From: Macrostomum hystrix
Taxonomy: Eukaryota > Platyhelminthes > Macrostomidae
Length of the DNA: 64,000 bases
Assembly: GCA_950097015.1 (NCBI GenBank)
Contig: CATNEN010000002.1
Coordinates: 8,509,501 to 8,573,500 of the forward strand
Reading direction: 5' to 3'
The notes beneath the pieces are model-generated. The model worked only from the letters and a program-made list of their open reading frames with translations. It did no database searches and was not told where the DNA came from. The position numbers were made by a program, and so were the translations under genes. Shown here piece by piece: positions 10,925 through 22,698 of this stretch; within the stretch, counting starts at the first letter, position 1, and every line of letters begins with the position of its first letter.

Positions 10925-12243
10925 TCATATGAGGACCTGCATAGGAAGAACTGGGGTACTCAGGTCTGCACCTGGCGGTTGAATAGTTAAGGTTCCATTG
11001 GATTCAGTTTGCCAATTGTTGCGAATGCACTTCAGAATGTGAACAAAGTCAAAGATCATGTAAAATTTCGACACCTGGTTCACTTCCATCGTTAAATAAG
11101 GCAAAGCATCGGCGATTGGCTGGGTGGTTGTCACAGACCAGAGCAACAACGCGACCACCGTTTTGATTGATTGTTTTAATGCACTGGCTGAAGTTTATTT
11201 TCAGTTCCGACTTCCCCTGTGCCGGCAAGCTGCATGTGCAGTGTTCTGGGATGAGGCAATGGCAACAGCTTCCTTATCTGTGAGCATGCCGAGCTACTGA
11301 TCAAATATAGCAAGGCCGCTTGTCGCACCAGCGTGATGTCGTAGCGGTGATTGTTGGAACTGACTAGTGCAAGCCTCAGTTGCTGAATCAAAAACATTAT
11401 CGATGGATCAATCCGGGGTTCAAGCTCGGTATTTGCGGCCAAAGTACTCTGCATTTTCTTTAAAAATGCTGGTACCTCGTGTTGAACTTTAGAGTCGGAA
11501 TTCTTGCAACGCACAATGACAGCATCCAATTGGGACCAATACTTTAGTGTCGGTTGAAATCCCAGCAAGTCTCGAATCAGAACAGGCGTGTGCATAATGA
11601 ATGCGCGAACGGAGAAGTTTGGGGCAATACTCGAAACTCGAACAGAAAGTTCTCCATCCGCATCTAACGAAAACAGGTAGACTTCTTCGCCAATGATGGT
11701 GGCGATCAACGCATGCTGAGTCACAACTTTCGCGCCCTTGACAACCACTTGGAACGTTTCCCATTCGGGCAAGACATCCAGCTGTCGAAATGCTTCCAGT
11801 TCATCTGCATCCACGTTCCTAGTGCCAGATGCCACACCTCGAATGTCTACTTGTCGAGCACTGCCTGAAATTTAGAGTTTTCGAACGGTAGTCAATCATG
11901 ATGAGCACGCAATCAAACAATAAATTTTCTGTTGCAATCTGCCTTTAGCTATGCGTACATTGCGTCTGTATGAAGCACGAAGTGGGAAAGTTAGAGATGA
12001 CAGAAGGCGGATCTTTCGGTCTTCATGTCGACCATTCTTCAACATGGGGGTGTCGCTTGGCCAGTGCTTTTGGCAGATGCCCAAAAGCATTTTTAATAAT
12101 TAGTTTGCATTCCATTTGCACCGACGCATATGATCGCTTAATATTAACATGTTTCTTACCTCCAAAATATTTGGTAGGGCCTGTCTCCAACGCTCCCGTT
12201 CTTGTGCATCTCGAGGAAAGGCAAATATCTTTGTTCGGCTTTC
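10925..12243 (-). mobile_element. Broken THAP/P-element-type transposase
   Basis: Read on the minus strand, pieces of a THAP9/P-element transposase appear in order. Near 12240-12170 is a THAP-like piece (KIFAFPRDAQERERW, ending at a GAG-gtaaga donor). Near 12080-11980 is the THAP end (GICQKHWPSDTP, then a frame shift into RPKDPPSVISNFP). A long open stretch runs from about 11867 to 11176 (RNVDADELEAF, then LPLPHPRTLHMQL). After another frame change come VVALVCDNHPANRR near 11130 and, in yet another frame, FDFVHILKCIRNNW near 11060. Several frame breaks show it is not intact. The family assignment rests on motif order. Terminal repeats were not found. Confidence 0.75.
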
Positions 12244-12271
12244 TTCTGAGTTATAGTCTTATATTTTCGTA

Positions 12272-12432
12272 GTCCCTGCTCTCCCCTGTCTCATCTCTCC
12301 CCAGTCTCATCTCCCCACAGTCTCATCTCTCCCCTGTCTCATCTCTCCCCTGTCTCATCTCTCCCCAGTCTCATCTCCCCACAGTCTCATCTCTCCCCTG
12401 TCTCATCTCTCCCCTGTCTCATCTCTCCCCTC
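12272..12432. repeat. 16-bp minisatellite, locus 2 of 3
   Basis: About ten copies of the tctcccctgtctcatc family, some reading tccccagtctcatctc or tccccacagtctcatc. It abuts the 5' side of the broken transposase, with locus 1 on the other side. Confidence 0.92.
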
Positions 12433-13251
12433 AATATGATCATCATTTGATAGGTGCTTCGAAAAGTATTGACTGCACAGCGGAGTTTGTCTAACTAGCA
12501 TTTACCTGTGCTCAGATGATGGTGACGCCACAGACAGCTGAAGGTGCGACTCTGACTGACTACTAGAGACGGTTGTGCTGAGTTTCTTTCAGGACTCAAA
12601 ACTCACTGACTCATATCGAGCTGATCATCAAATGAGCTTGCTGCGTGTCTTCCATAAAATAGAGAGGCTGAACAAGATTGTGCAATCGCTACGTATTTCC
12701 CAGAATACCCGTTTTCAAAGTCATAGGACATATTTCTCGTCTCGTTTTCTTTTTAGACGCAAAAAGGACGCCTAACTACTCAAATTAGCTGGCGCGGTCC
12801 TGTCGGCTTATGCAATTTTGCTTTGTAAAGTTCAGCAAAAAGCTACTGCTTATACTCACCAGTAGTGTCTGTGAGCATGACTATAAATCCAGTTCTCTTC
12901 AGGACATGAACTGTTCTTCGTCTAATTTTAGACCTGACTCCTGACTGTACATTCACTGTTCAGTCCTTATCTCTAATCTTAGTGCAAGCGGCGACCAACC
13001 ACTCTATCCCTCTCTGCCCCAGCCTAGCGTACCCTCCTGTCCAAAGTGTACTTTTGGCCAAAGTGCACACCAGCAGACAGAAGCTTGGCCAACATCAGCC
13101 AGTTAACGGTGAGACAGATCTGTAGGGGAACTTTGGGGGCAGGAAAATTGTTTATCATTGCTTTATACCAACCCAGTCGTTCCAAGGGCCGACATTTTTG
13201 TGGCTTAGAGCTCAAATCCTTTGCCTTGTCCTCAGTACAGACAGTTCAACG
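12433..13251. other. Upstream region of legumain, nothing recognised
   Basis: Contains the presumed legumain promoter and 5' UTR. I see no convincing exon, repeat array or transposon motif. Confidence 0.4.
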
Positions 13252-16200
13252 ATGCTCAAGGAGCTGCCAGCTGCGCTACTTGTGGTCGGCTTCCTGACGG
13301 TGGTCGCTGGCCAGGAGTTGAAGTGGCTGCCGATTCGGCCGAGCCTGCCCCTGCTGCCTGAGCCCGGCTCCGCTGACGCCTCCAAGCACTGGGTGGTGCT
13401 GGTGGCCGGCAGTAACACCTGGTCCAATTATCGGCATCAGGTACGCAACTGCATGGATTCACTCTGAATTCGCTGCTAGTTCGGGCATGGAAATCACGGG
13501 ATTGACTGGAAAAGCTTGGTTTGATAATTAGTTTTCGAAATCGAGAAAGGAACTTCCTAATTAATAATAATAATTGCAGGAGGGCTGCGGGCAATGGCAC
13601 ATTATTTCCGCGGAATCGAGCACACGGACTTAGTTCTGAAAGGCGAACATGTTATACACTTTTTAGATGACGATATTTTTTGTCTTATTTTAGACACTCG
13701 GGCCAGTACAAGCCGGTAGAGACTTTTATCGATCTCCACCCTTTTTGTGTCGATAACAAATATTGTAAATTTATTTTCTCATAGCCCAACATCCACAAGA
13801 GCCTGCCAGCAGGTTCCAACTGCATCCGAAAATCTACTTCCGTTTCTTAACTAAAAGATTCCATAATTTATTTTCCGCTAGCAGCAGTCGCTCTGGTTTC
13901 TGGACAACGGCAAGAGCTACTATTTCCATTCTATTTATTACATGGTTTTTACCTTTCGCCGTGTCACCAGATGTCTTCGCCACCCAACACTTCCTCAGGC
14001 GGATGTCTGCCACGCCTACCAGATCGTCAAGAAGCACGGCGTGCCAGAGGACCAGATCATCACGATGATGTACGACGATATCGCGCACAATGTCGAGTGA
14101 GTTATATGACCTTCAAGGCGATTTCAAATGGCGCTGTTAGGACAATTAAGAACTTAATAAGTAGAATAAATTCATACTAATTAAAATAACATCGTTACAG
14201 AAACCCGACCAAGGGGGTTATCATCAACAAACCGGGAGGCTCCGACGTTTACGGTGGAGTGAAGATCGACTATAAAGGAAATGTGAGTTAATTTCAGCCT
14301 CTGATTAGGAGGCCGGTGAAATTGGATTGCTTACAAATATCATTCCTTAACAAAATTATAAAAAAGACTTAAAGGTCAGGGGTTCGATTCCTGACTCCAC
14401 TGGAGCAAGTTGTGTCCTTTAGCAAGACACTTAACTCTGCATTGCTTCAGTTCACCAAGCTGTTAAATGTGTACTAGCAGTTGCTGGGGTAATTGAGTGT
14501 CGGTGTAGCATCCCCCCTCCAGTCCATGGACTGAACAGCCGTACGCAGCCTTCAATAGCAGCGGCTGTGCTGTCGGCTGCACATGTGGCTCAGTTAGGGC
14601 AGGTGTAATCAAATATTATTAGCTGTTATTATTATTTATCACAGGCTGTAAACTCGAAAAACTTCCTGAACGTGCTGCAAGGCAAAGGCAGCGGCAAAGT
14701 CCTGAAGAGCGGACCCAACGACATCGTCTTCATCAACTTTGTTGACCACGGAGCTCCGGGACTCATCGCCTTCCCGAATGACGTGGTGAGTGCTGTGAGC
14801 TTGAGCTATCAGTAAGTTATCAGGCCGGTGTGGCTGCAAAGAATTTTATTAGCGATTAATAATGTCTCACCTTGAATTAAAATTCAGCTCAAGGCCAAGC
14901 CGCTGATCGACGCCCTGAAGTACATGCATCAGAACAACATGTACAAGAAGCTTGTCTTCTACCTGGAGGCCTGCGAGTCCGGCTCCATGTTTGAGAAACT
15001 CCTGCCACCGGGCATCAGCAGTGAGTGCTGGCGATTGCTCCGAGTGCTGTTGGTTTTTCTGTAGGTTTATTCCCGCATTGAATCAAGAACCTGGCCTCCT
15101 TAAACAGTCTTTGCCACCACGGCTGCCAACTCGGACGAGTCCAGCTACGCCTGCTATTACGACAATAAGCGTGAAACCTACCTGGGCGACGTCTACAGCG
15201 TCAACTGGATGGAAGACACCGACGCGCAGGACATCAGCCACGAGACACTGGATGAGCAGTTTGCTGCCGTGAAGCAGAAGACCAACACTAGTCACGTGAT
15301 GAAGTACGGTGACATGGTGAGTGCCTGTGAAAGTACCTTGTGTCTGTGTTGCATCCAGGAATATAAAATCTGAGCTGGCCCTTCTCTATTGGCAATTTTC
15401 GTCTCAACTTGACACTCCAGTCACTCGGCAACGACAAGGTGGGAGAATACCAGGGCAGTCTGGTCGGAGTGCCCTTCCAGCCACTGACTCCCAGTCCGTC
15501 GGTATGTCATTGAAAAACATATGCATTTCTGCCTTGAGTTTTTTTTGGCTACGCCCGAAAGTAAATAAATTATTGAAATTTCCAGAAGAGCGACGCCGTC
15601 TCTCAGCGCGACGTGCAGATGACGGTGCTGAAGAAGCGGCGGGCCAGCGCCAAGACCGAGCAGGATCGCATCATTCTCGACTTCCTCATTCGGCAGCTGG
15701 AGGCCGTGAGTGTTGGGGCTGCAGTCAACCACTTGACTCATAAAAATGGAAGAAAATTTGACCCAATGACTCAACTCACATTGGTGGCAGCGGTGGGATC
15801 TAGTGAGTCTCCACGATCCACCTTGGGGAATGCCCTTGCTACGGCACTTATCAGCCAATGGAATGGAACAGCATTATTTCCTATCCGCACCAGTTTGCTA
15901 TTACTTCATTATTTACTTCATTATTACTTCATAGCCATTACTTCACACGCCAAGCATGGAACCCAGGGGGTCAGTGGTAAAGCGGTTAAGGCGGTTCCTG
16001 AGCTCGATAGAATGGATGGATAGAATGGATAGAATTGTCTCCTCGCTGGCTGCTGGTCTAGTGTCACCAATGATGTGCCATTGCCGACAGCCCTCCTGCA
16101 ATTAAACATTTTCTATTATTGTTATAGAAACTATCCGAATCTTAAACACGGAACCTGCGATTTCAGAAACAAGCCAAGGTCGCTCAGGTGTTCGATGATA

Positions 16201-16570
16201 TCGTTAGGAAGTCGCTGACCGATCCCCGGCTGGCCCGTTTCTTCAAGGTGATTCGCTACCGGCTGAACAACATCGACTGCCATCACGCTGTCGTTGATGA
16301 GGTTCACGAGCGGTGCTTCAACCTCGGACAGGTAAATGCAAATTAAAATTTTGTTATGCCCATAAATGTACCCAGAATGATACCTTGGGGTTCTTGAAGC
16401 TCTTCAACTCTTGAAAAGCAATCTAGCCAAACTCCACAATCGATCCATGACAGACCGATGAGGCTCTTCGCCACATCTACAAGATTGTGAACCTGTGCGA
16501 GTCCCGGGTGCCCACCTCCAGGATTGTGGCCGCTGTTCGCGAGGTTTGTGGCCCGCACTTCCGTCTGTGA
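13252..16570 (+). CDS. LGMN: Legumain (asparaginyl endopeptidase, peptidase C13)
   Basis: Ten exons: 13252-13440, 13999-14096, 14201-14282, 14645-14785, 14888-15020, 15108-15316, 15421-15501, 15586-15705, 16167-16331 and 16454-16570. All have GT-AG borders and consistent phase, giving 444 residues against 433 in human legumain. A hydrophobic signal peptide follows the ATG ([13 protein letters not shown]). The catalytic histidine is in FVDHGAPG (about residue 158) and the cysteine in LEACESGSM (about residue 199), with the same 41-residue separation as in the human enzyme. [18 protein letters not shown] and NTSHVM are conserved. The C-terminal prodomain-like region ends with [12 protein letters not shown]. 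Legumain cleaves after Asn in acidic lysosomes or gut lumen and is made as a zymogen. Intron 3 and intron 8 hold SINE fragments. Confidence 0.95.
13575..13606 (-). mobile_element. SINE family A tail fragment
   Basis: A 30-bp stretch in legumain intron 1 reads ttgcaggagggctgcgggca and on to atggcaca. It is identical to the tail of the long family A copy at 51103-51893 and is preceded by a short aat repeat. Confidence 0.6.
14371..14642 (+). mobile_element. SINE family B copy in legumain intron 3
   Basis: Shows a B box (ggggttcgattcctgac), then gtgtcctttagcaagacact, a middle part with cagtccatggactgaacagc, and an att-rich tail directly before the intron acceptor. The head with the A box is missing. 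The same modules occur at 16701-16925. Confidence 0.75.
15958..16110 (+). mobile_element. SINE family A, internally deleted, legumain intron 8
   Basis: A tRNA-like head (gggtcagtggtaaagcggtt) is joined by short gatagaatgg repeats to the family A tail (ctcctcgctggctgctggtc and on to cagccctcctgcaatta). The middle of the element is absent. Confidence 0.7.
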
Positions 16571-16700
16571 TTCCTGATTTCTGCGATCCCGGTAGAATCT
16601 GCACCTCGTTGCCATATAACAAACTATTTGCTAATTAACTGTAATTTACTCAACAATTTTCAGACAGTTTGACATTTAGTTACATATTAATATTTTGGGG

Positions 16701-16925
16701 GTAGGTGGGGCTGTGGCCTAGTGGTTAGGTGTTCCGACTCACGACTCACGACTTTGAAGGTCGGTGGTTCGATTCCTGACTCTACTGATACTCTACTTTG
16801 GGTTGTGGCGTCACATTGTCCATGGACTGGAAACAGCCCCCTGTTCTTCAGATAAGCAGTATCTGCGGCTTTGCTGTTGGTTGCATATTGCTGTTGGTTG
16901 GTTGATTATAATGCTATTATAACTC
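16701..16925 (+). mobile_element. SINE family B with tRNA-like head
   Basis: The A box is in ggcctagtggttaggtg and the B box in ggtggttcgattcctgac, about 45 bp apart, as in a tRNA-derived promoter. The body has tccatggactgg and ends in an attataatgctattat tail. It lies 3' of legumain. The anticodon arm carries a duplicated cgactca, so this is not a tRNA gene. Confidence 0.75.
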
Positions 16926-17850
16926 TTGATTACAAATAATTGCACCTTCCTATTTACTTTTGAAGTATGCGATGTTCAGACGAAAAGAAAAATCATATGT
17001 TATAAAAAAGTGAAGCCATTGTCCGTGTTCGTATCTGTTGTCATGCTTCCAGCCAGTGAACACCGGCTGTGTTAATGATAATGCGACTTAACAAATTCAT
17101 TCGATTTCTATTCTTTTGTGTTCCATGAGCAAAAATTTCTACGATTGATTGTTGACAACTGAATTCGCGAAATTGCATAAAACCACTTTATTTTTTTTCT
17201 AAAACACTGAATAAACTTTTCAATAAAGCAAAGTTGTCTTCTTATCGGTGACGCATGTTTTCAGCAGTTTTTCTTTAAAAAAGATCGCTTTGACACGGCC
17301 GAGGCTTATCAAGAACTGTGATAAGCTAGGAGCTGGGACCCAGGTTTTCAAAAGTCTGTGGTGGCAACACAGGCTTAGAGCCTTTCTGCATTTCTCTGAT
17401 AAGAGCCTCGACCTTTTCAACCGCTGCTACTAAAAGTAGTGGTCATTCGCGCATAGCTCTACTCGCGACAGTAGGCAGTTTTGCCTTGCCTTTCCCAATG
17501 ACAGGGAACTGTAATTTCTCTTTAGCTGTCAGCCGGGATGACTCATCCACGAGTTCGAGCACTGCTTTGGGTGGGCACAACATTTCCTCTTCGAGGCTTT
17601 TGGGTCGACTGGGACTTACTAGCTTGAGGCCTAATTGGACCTGGCCCCTCCCTGTAGGGGCTTCCCCTGCTCCTCTACCCCATCCTATTCTCCAGCCTAA
17701 GTCCCCTCTCCATTCTCTCCTTCCCTCCCTAGGTTACTCAGTGATTGTCCCCGCGCGTTATCGTCGTCAGTCCGTAGACTTCGCCGCTTCGTCGCACCCA
17801 CTTCGGTAAAAATACTTTCTTACTGATAATGAATTTTATCAGTATGACTT
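16926..17850. other. Intergenic, no gene supported
   Basis: An open frame at 17486-17809 (107 codons, Pro/Ser/Leu-rich) has no recognisable domain and no splice context. I see nothing else. Confidence 0.4.
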
Positions 17851-17854
17851 GCAT

Positions 17855-17985
17855 CAGAGTCCCCGAGCTCGAATCCTGGGCGAGGCCACATTTGGAATGC
17901 AGCAGCGGTGAGAAGACTAGGGAGCTTGTCGCTCTAGTGAGTGCTTGAAGCCGATGTCAGTGCAGATGTAGACACCTGAGTGTAC
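17855..17985 (+). mobile_element. Diverged SINE family A, plus orientation
   Basis: A B-box-like gagctcgaatcctgggcgag is followed by gccacatttggaatgcagca and an agggagcttgtcg stretch. This parallels the family A head and body but is much diverged. It ends where the next copy begins in the opposite orientation. Confidence 0.55.
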
Positions 17986-18298
17986 TAGACCTGCAGCCAG
18001 CGAGGAGGCAATTCTGCCCGTTTCGCTGACTCCTGAGCACACACGCACACAGATACTGTACGCAGGCATACGCTCACACAGGTGTGTACATCTGCCCTGA
18101 CTTTCTCATCGTCAGGCAGTGTACACTCTCACTGTGCCTTGGAGGTTGGCCCTCAAGGGCGTAAATTGCACGACAAGCCCCCAAGCCTTCTCTCCGCGGC
18201 TGCGCCCCAAATGAATGTGGCCTCGCCGTGGAATCGAACTTAGGGACCTTGGTGCGAGAGGCAAACGCAATAACCGCTCTGCCACTCACCCTAAAGGA
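17985..18298 (-). mobile_element. SINE family A, minus orientation
   Basis: The minus strand starts with gtggcagagcggtta (A box), then aagttcgattccacggcg (B box), ggcttgggggcttgtcgtgc, a body with tgcctgacgatgagaaagtc, and a tail ending in gcctcctcgctggctgcagg. About 310 bp. With the preceding copy it forms an inverted pair. Confidence 0.8.
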
Positions 18299-18694
18299 GG
18301 AATTTCAAATACCTACGTTTTTTTAATATTCAAAATATTCAGCCAATCGTTAGGAAAATCCGAAATATGAGCTAAAATTCTCCGTTCTCTTTGATGAAAC
18401 AATTCAGAATCAGAAAATGTGTCTGGTGGGTGGCAAGAGCAACAAATATAGTCATATTTTTTCTGCTCACTAAATATGTTGGTTACCTTTTTATTTGATG
18501 GCGTTGATTATGCTGTTATTTTTTCTCGTTAGTCTGCATGTCTTCTGCCTTCTGCCTTCAGAAAAACATGGTCCACTCCATCGTCATCAGCTGCGCGCAG
18601 TGATAAGTGGGGGGAGTGAGTGGCAGTGGGGATGAGTGACAGCAGTCTGACACGTTTGCCCCTCACAGCAATGTAAATGAGCTCGATCCAGCCG

Positions 18695-18895
18695 CAAGGC
18701 CAAATTTATTTAGGGCTCAGCTGCAAGCAGAGGCTTGGGGGCTTGTCACACAATTTACGCCCTTGAGGGCCAACCCCCAAGTCACAGTGACGAGAGTGTA
18801 CACTGCCTGACGATGAGAAAGTAGGCGAAAGCTGGCTGCTGGTCTGGTGTCGGATTATTGTGGCAGGTCGCACCGCAGTCCACCTGCCAACTCTA
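18695..18895 (+). mobile_element. SINE family A, plus orientation, degenerate
   Basis: Contains ggcttgggggcttgtcacac, tacgcccttgagggccaacc and actgcctgacgatgagaaag in family A order, followed by a shortened tail and an attattattt run. The head is lost. From 18900 to 19197 nothing is recognised. Confidence 0.7.
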
Positions 18896-19197
18896 TTATT
18901 ATTTATCTCTATTCCGCGCAGAATAGATAATAAAAGAATTACATTTCTGAAGATTCAAGTGAATAACGAGCACACAAAACTGTGGTACGTTCTAGAAAGT
19001 CGATAAGTATTTTGTCGATCTCGTATTTTGGTAAATTCAATCACAATATACGTCCGTTGCCGCTCAATCCTTTGGGCATTGCAAAAACAATTGTATTTTA
19101 ATTGGCTCATAATAAATAGTTTTCTAAGAAAATTTATCAGTAATAGGCATGGCTTTTGATTTTTTCAGTGCCAGTAAAACTGTGCGTTAACGACATT

Positions 19198-20105
19198 TCA
19201 CAAATCGAACCCGTAGACTTCAACCTCGCACATATTGATTGCTGCTGAAATAAGCAAGCGGTTTTCAATGCGAATGCTGCTTCCATAGTGCCAGCACGAC
19301 ACGTTGGTGATCGCGAACGGTTTGCTAACTTTGACACCGCCACACTGAACATTTTCGACCACTAGAGCTAATTCATTCATCCTCTCAGAGCAGCAGTCCA
19401 AGCGGTTGTAAATTGTCACCTGACTCACAATGGTCGGTCTCAGCAGGTGAGCCTGCCACCATTCTCTCACACCGAAATTTGTGTGACTACAGGAACCATC
19501 CCAATGTTTTGGATTTAGATTTCCGTCGATTGCTCGAGTGCAGTCAGCGCTCGATAAGACGGAGCTTTGACTGCAGTTGAACATTAGCTTCTTCGTTATT
19601 GCACCTGCGAAATAGAGAGTACAAATGCCTTGGCAAATGATGTAGAGCTTCAAAATTTACCAGCAGAATCATTATTGTCAGCTGGCTCGATAGACTGCCA
19701 TTAGAAAGCTGTATGGCGCTAATATGAACTGCCTACACAACAATTCTGAATCCTACGCAGAAAATACCAAGACTCACCTGCGTCAGGTGGTCGGACATAG
19801 ACGTCGCCCTGCTGGTTGTCATGCAGCCACGGAACTATCCAGAATATGGATGAGTTGAACAAGCCGCACAGACCGCCGCTGATCCAGTAGAATCCGTAGC
19901 ACATCAGCTTGGCTGAGCACTCAAATGAGCAGTGGGCTGCGCTCAGCGTTCCCGTCAGCTCATCAAACACAGCTGGACTGGTCCTGTTGGTGCCTGAGCT
20001 CGACATCCAGTATGAGTAGCCTATTGAGCTCGCAACCGACTGCTCAAAGTGGCCTAGGATGAGCAGCGCTACGAGAAGTGAACCTGCAAAGCTTCGATGT
20101 CTCAT
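19198..20105 (-). CDS. Secreted PAN-like plus F-type lectin (fucolectin) protein
   Basis: Two exons, 20105-19778 and 19604-19198, joined in phase 1, giving 244 residues. The N-terminus is a signal peptide (SLLVALLILGHFEQSVAS). Exon 1 then has a cysteine pattern like a PAN/Apple domain (CSFECSAKLMCYGFYW, then GGLCGLF). Exon 2 is a fucolectin (FTP/F-type lectin) domain with AIDGN, CSHT, WWQ and PTIVSQVTIYNRLDCC. The fucose-binding pattern His-x26-Arg-x-Asp-x4-Arg is present (the usual first spacing is about 24), so fucose binding is plausible. Such lectins are secreted and often serve in innate recognition. The PAN call is weaker than the lectin call. Confidence 0.85.
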
Positions 20106-20814
20106 TTTCACGAGAATCTCTGATCAACTCTAACAGTAAATGATAGACTTTTTCTCTGCACCTGGAGGCTGGATTAATGATGGGACTAATTTAACAGCTA
20201 CAGCAGCTCATTATGAATTCAATTTGAGAGGCACTGTGTCGATGTGCAGTTTTTCTATTCTTCCTAATTCCTTACCTGGGGTGGGGGTAGAAAGCTAGTT
20301 TTATCTCAAAAAGCCCAATGGCTTGCATGTTCAGAAATTTCTGACGAATTGGCGCTCAGTTAATACTCTTCTAGCAGGCGATCCATTGAATTTTTATAAA
20401 GAGATTACTAGGCAACGCATTTATTATCCTTCAAAGTGAAGTAGAAAGCATGGTCACTAACTAAATAGTGACTGTCTGGGTCGCCAACTATGCTGCATCG
20501 ATTGCGAAGCGATGCCCGTACAAGTCAGTTGAGCAATTCATTATTTTTAAGCTAAAACCCGCCAGCTGAATTTATAATAACTATACTAGCCTATGGGACA
20601 ACGAAGAAAAAATTTATTCCATCAGATGGTCATGTTGGGTAGCTGCGTCTCATTGTTGGGGTGGGTTGCCATAATATAAACGCTCTGTTTTCTACATTTC
20701 GATGGAAAACATCGTTTATGTTTTAATGCATTGGTATACTCTAGTTGGTATTTGTACAGTAGTACAGTATGGACAGTACTAGTGAGATGACATTGTGAGT
20801 GAATAAAATGAACT
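20106..20814. other. Intergenic, upstream of the lectin gene
   Basis: Presumed promoter side of the lectin gene. No repeat array, exon or transposon motif is recognised. Confidence 0.4.
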
Positions 20815-21480
20815 ATGCAAACTAAAAGAAAGCAGCTTGGAACACAGTTGGAAAAATGCCTCCTCCAGCTTCCGCACTTGCTGCTGGAAGGTCGCGCTGA
20901 AAAGAATTCAGTCGTCTATGAGCACCTCCATCCAGTTTATAACAGCCATCGTCAGGTCCATCAGGCGTTGAAAGGTCTCTGGCGCGCCTTAGCAAAGACC
21001 AAACCCGAGCTTCGTGCACTGCATCAGGCCCTGTGTGGTGTATAAGGCGGTTTTCTCCCGGTCTTGATCTCGTAGCTTCTTCCGAACAACGAGTACGTTG
21101 CTCACCCACGGGCTTCAAGACGTCTCGACAATCCCGTGTCGCAGCATCTCGCTAAGCTTGTCGCCTACTTGCTGCCGGAAAACAAGCCCAGTTGGACGGG
21201 CGATGGTGCCTTGACTGGGTTGATGACGCGGCTGCGACCGGGAATGTCACAGTGCTAGCGATACTAGCGATCACGGCGGTGGGCACCGCACGTACTGGTC
21301 CGGAGGTCTCCGCTGAAGCTCGAGCCCAACTTAATGATGGCGTCCATGCTGAGTACGCATTCTGGCTGAATGTCAGCGACCACCGTCACGTGCAGTACTT
21401 CAAGCCAGTCCCTCCAGCTGTATTGCCAGTGTCGGAGACTCTAACCGTCGACCATCGATGGTGACTGGAGTGCTTAGAAG
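20815..21480 (-). mobile_element. Ty3/gypsy pol relic (reverse transcriptase)
   Basis: The minus strand shows pieces of a gypsy-type RT in order: GDKLSEMLRHGIVET, SPWVSNVLVVRKK, then GLMQCTKLGFGLC, a stop, GAPETFQRLMDLTMAV, and WMEVLIDD followed by a stop and ILFS. The segment between the lysine motif and GLMQ (normally with the first catalytic aspartate) is deleted, and the second Asp of the catalytic D-D pair is followed by a stop. It is a dead fragment. A possible protease end (SPTLAIQLEG) lies near 21440. Confidence 0.75.
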
Positions 21481-21777
21481 CGGATGAAGCTGAGCGGAGT
21501 GAACGGGCTTTCTAGGCAGGGCTTGTGATGGCCCGCGGTCACCAGTCCTCAAAAGTTTCTCGAGGTTGGGGTCTGGCTGTAGAGATGGGATTAATTATTT
21601 TTTTATTTTATGCAAGCCTAAAGTTAACCGAATAATATACATTTGTAAGAATTATGCGTTTCATCCTACTTGACAATGTCAGTAGTGCAGTACAAACTTT
21701 AGGTCATCATTCACTAAGTGCTGTCCGTGTGACCTCACTAGGTCCTGCATCGGATAGTTACTATAAGGGCTGGGTAG

Positions 21778-22200
21778 GGGAAGAATGGGAATCCCTGGTG
21801 TAGGGGAAGAACGGGAATCTCTGGGGTAGGGGAAGAATGGGAATCTCTGGGGTAGGGGAAGAACGGGAATCTCTGGGGTAGGGGAAGAATGGGAATCCCT
21901 GGGGTAGGGGAAGAACGGGAATCCCTGGTGTAGGGGAAGAATGGGAATCCCTGGGGTAGGGGAAGAACGGGAATCTCTGGGGTAGGGGAAGAATGGGAAT
22001 CTCTGGGGTAGGGGAAGAATGGGAATCCTTGGGGTAGGGGAAGAATGGGAATCTCTGGGGTAGGGGAAGAACGGGAATCTCTGGGGTAGGGGAAGAATGG
22101 GAATCCTTGGGGTAGGGGAAGAATGGGAATCCTTGGGGTAGGGGAAGAATGGGAATCCTTGGGGTAGGGGAAGAACGGGAATCTCTGGGGCTGGGGGTCG
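21778..22200. repeat. 26-bp minisatellite
   Basis: About 16 copies of a 26-bp unit containing gtaggggaagaatgggaatc. Units vary at aatggg/aacggg and at ctctgg/cccttgg. Three units make 26 codons, which explains the Pro-rich open frame on the minus strand. Confidence 0.94.
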
Positions 22201-22698
22201 AATAGGAATCCCTACTGCTCACGACGAAACAGTTTTTTTAGGCGTTGTGTTTTATTGAGTGACGACCCAAAGTCAATTGTTCAGGGAATACTTTATTTCG
22301 ATCTTCCTAACCTGTTGATAATTATTTATAATAGTTGACTTCGCAATGAATAACTTCTATTGTCCGTTCCAGATATGTAATCGGGATTCGTAAGACAAAA
22401 TTAGAGATGAACAAAATGTAAAAGGTGTGCCAATCTTTCTGAGGAGATGAATAAAGTTCTCCAGTAGGGTGGCTCTATTAGCAACACAAGCATTGGCACA
22501 GTTCTTTACTTCTGCTGACCTCCCCGCCTGTTGCCTTCGCTCTGCCACCGCTTTTCATCTCCATCCGGGCCTCCAGGAGGGCCCATTGTTATTCTGGCTT
22601 CTTCTCTGTAAAGGAGGCTTTGTATTTTTAGTGGCGTTTTCATTTTATTAATTAATTTTCCACATCATGCGTGTCTCTTTCTTGCTTCTTTGTTCCAG
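22201..22698. other. Intergenic, nothing recognised
   Basis: No domain, array or element found between the 26-bp array and the palindrome. Confidence 0.35.

Noticed and set aside
16701-16780. Candidate tRNA gene (also at 18230-18298 and 51810-51893)
   Set aside because: A and B boxes are present, but the anticodon arm and acceptor stem do not close and SINE bodies follow.
17486-17809. 107-codon plus-strand frame
   Set aside because: Low complexity, no domain, no splice context.
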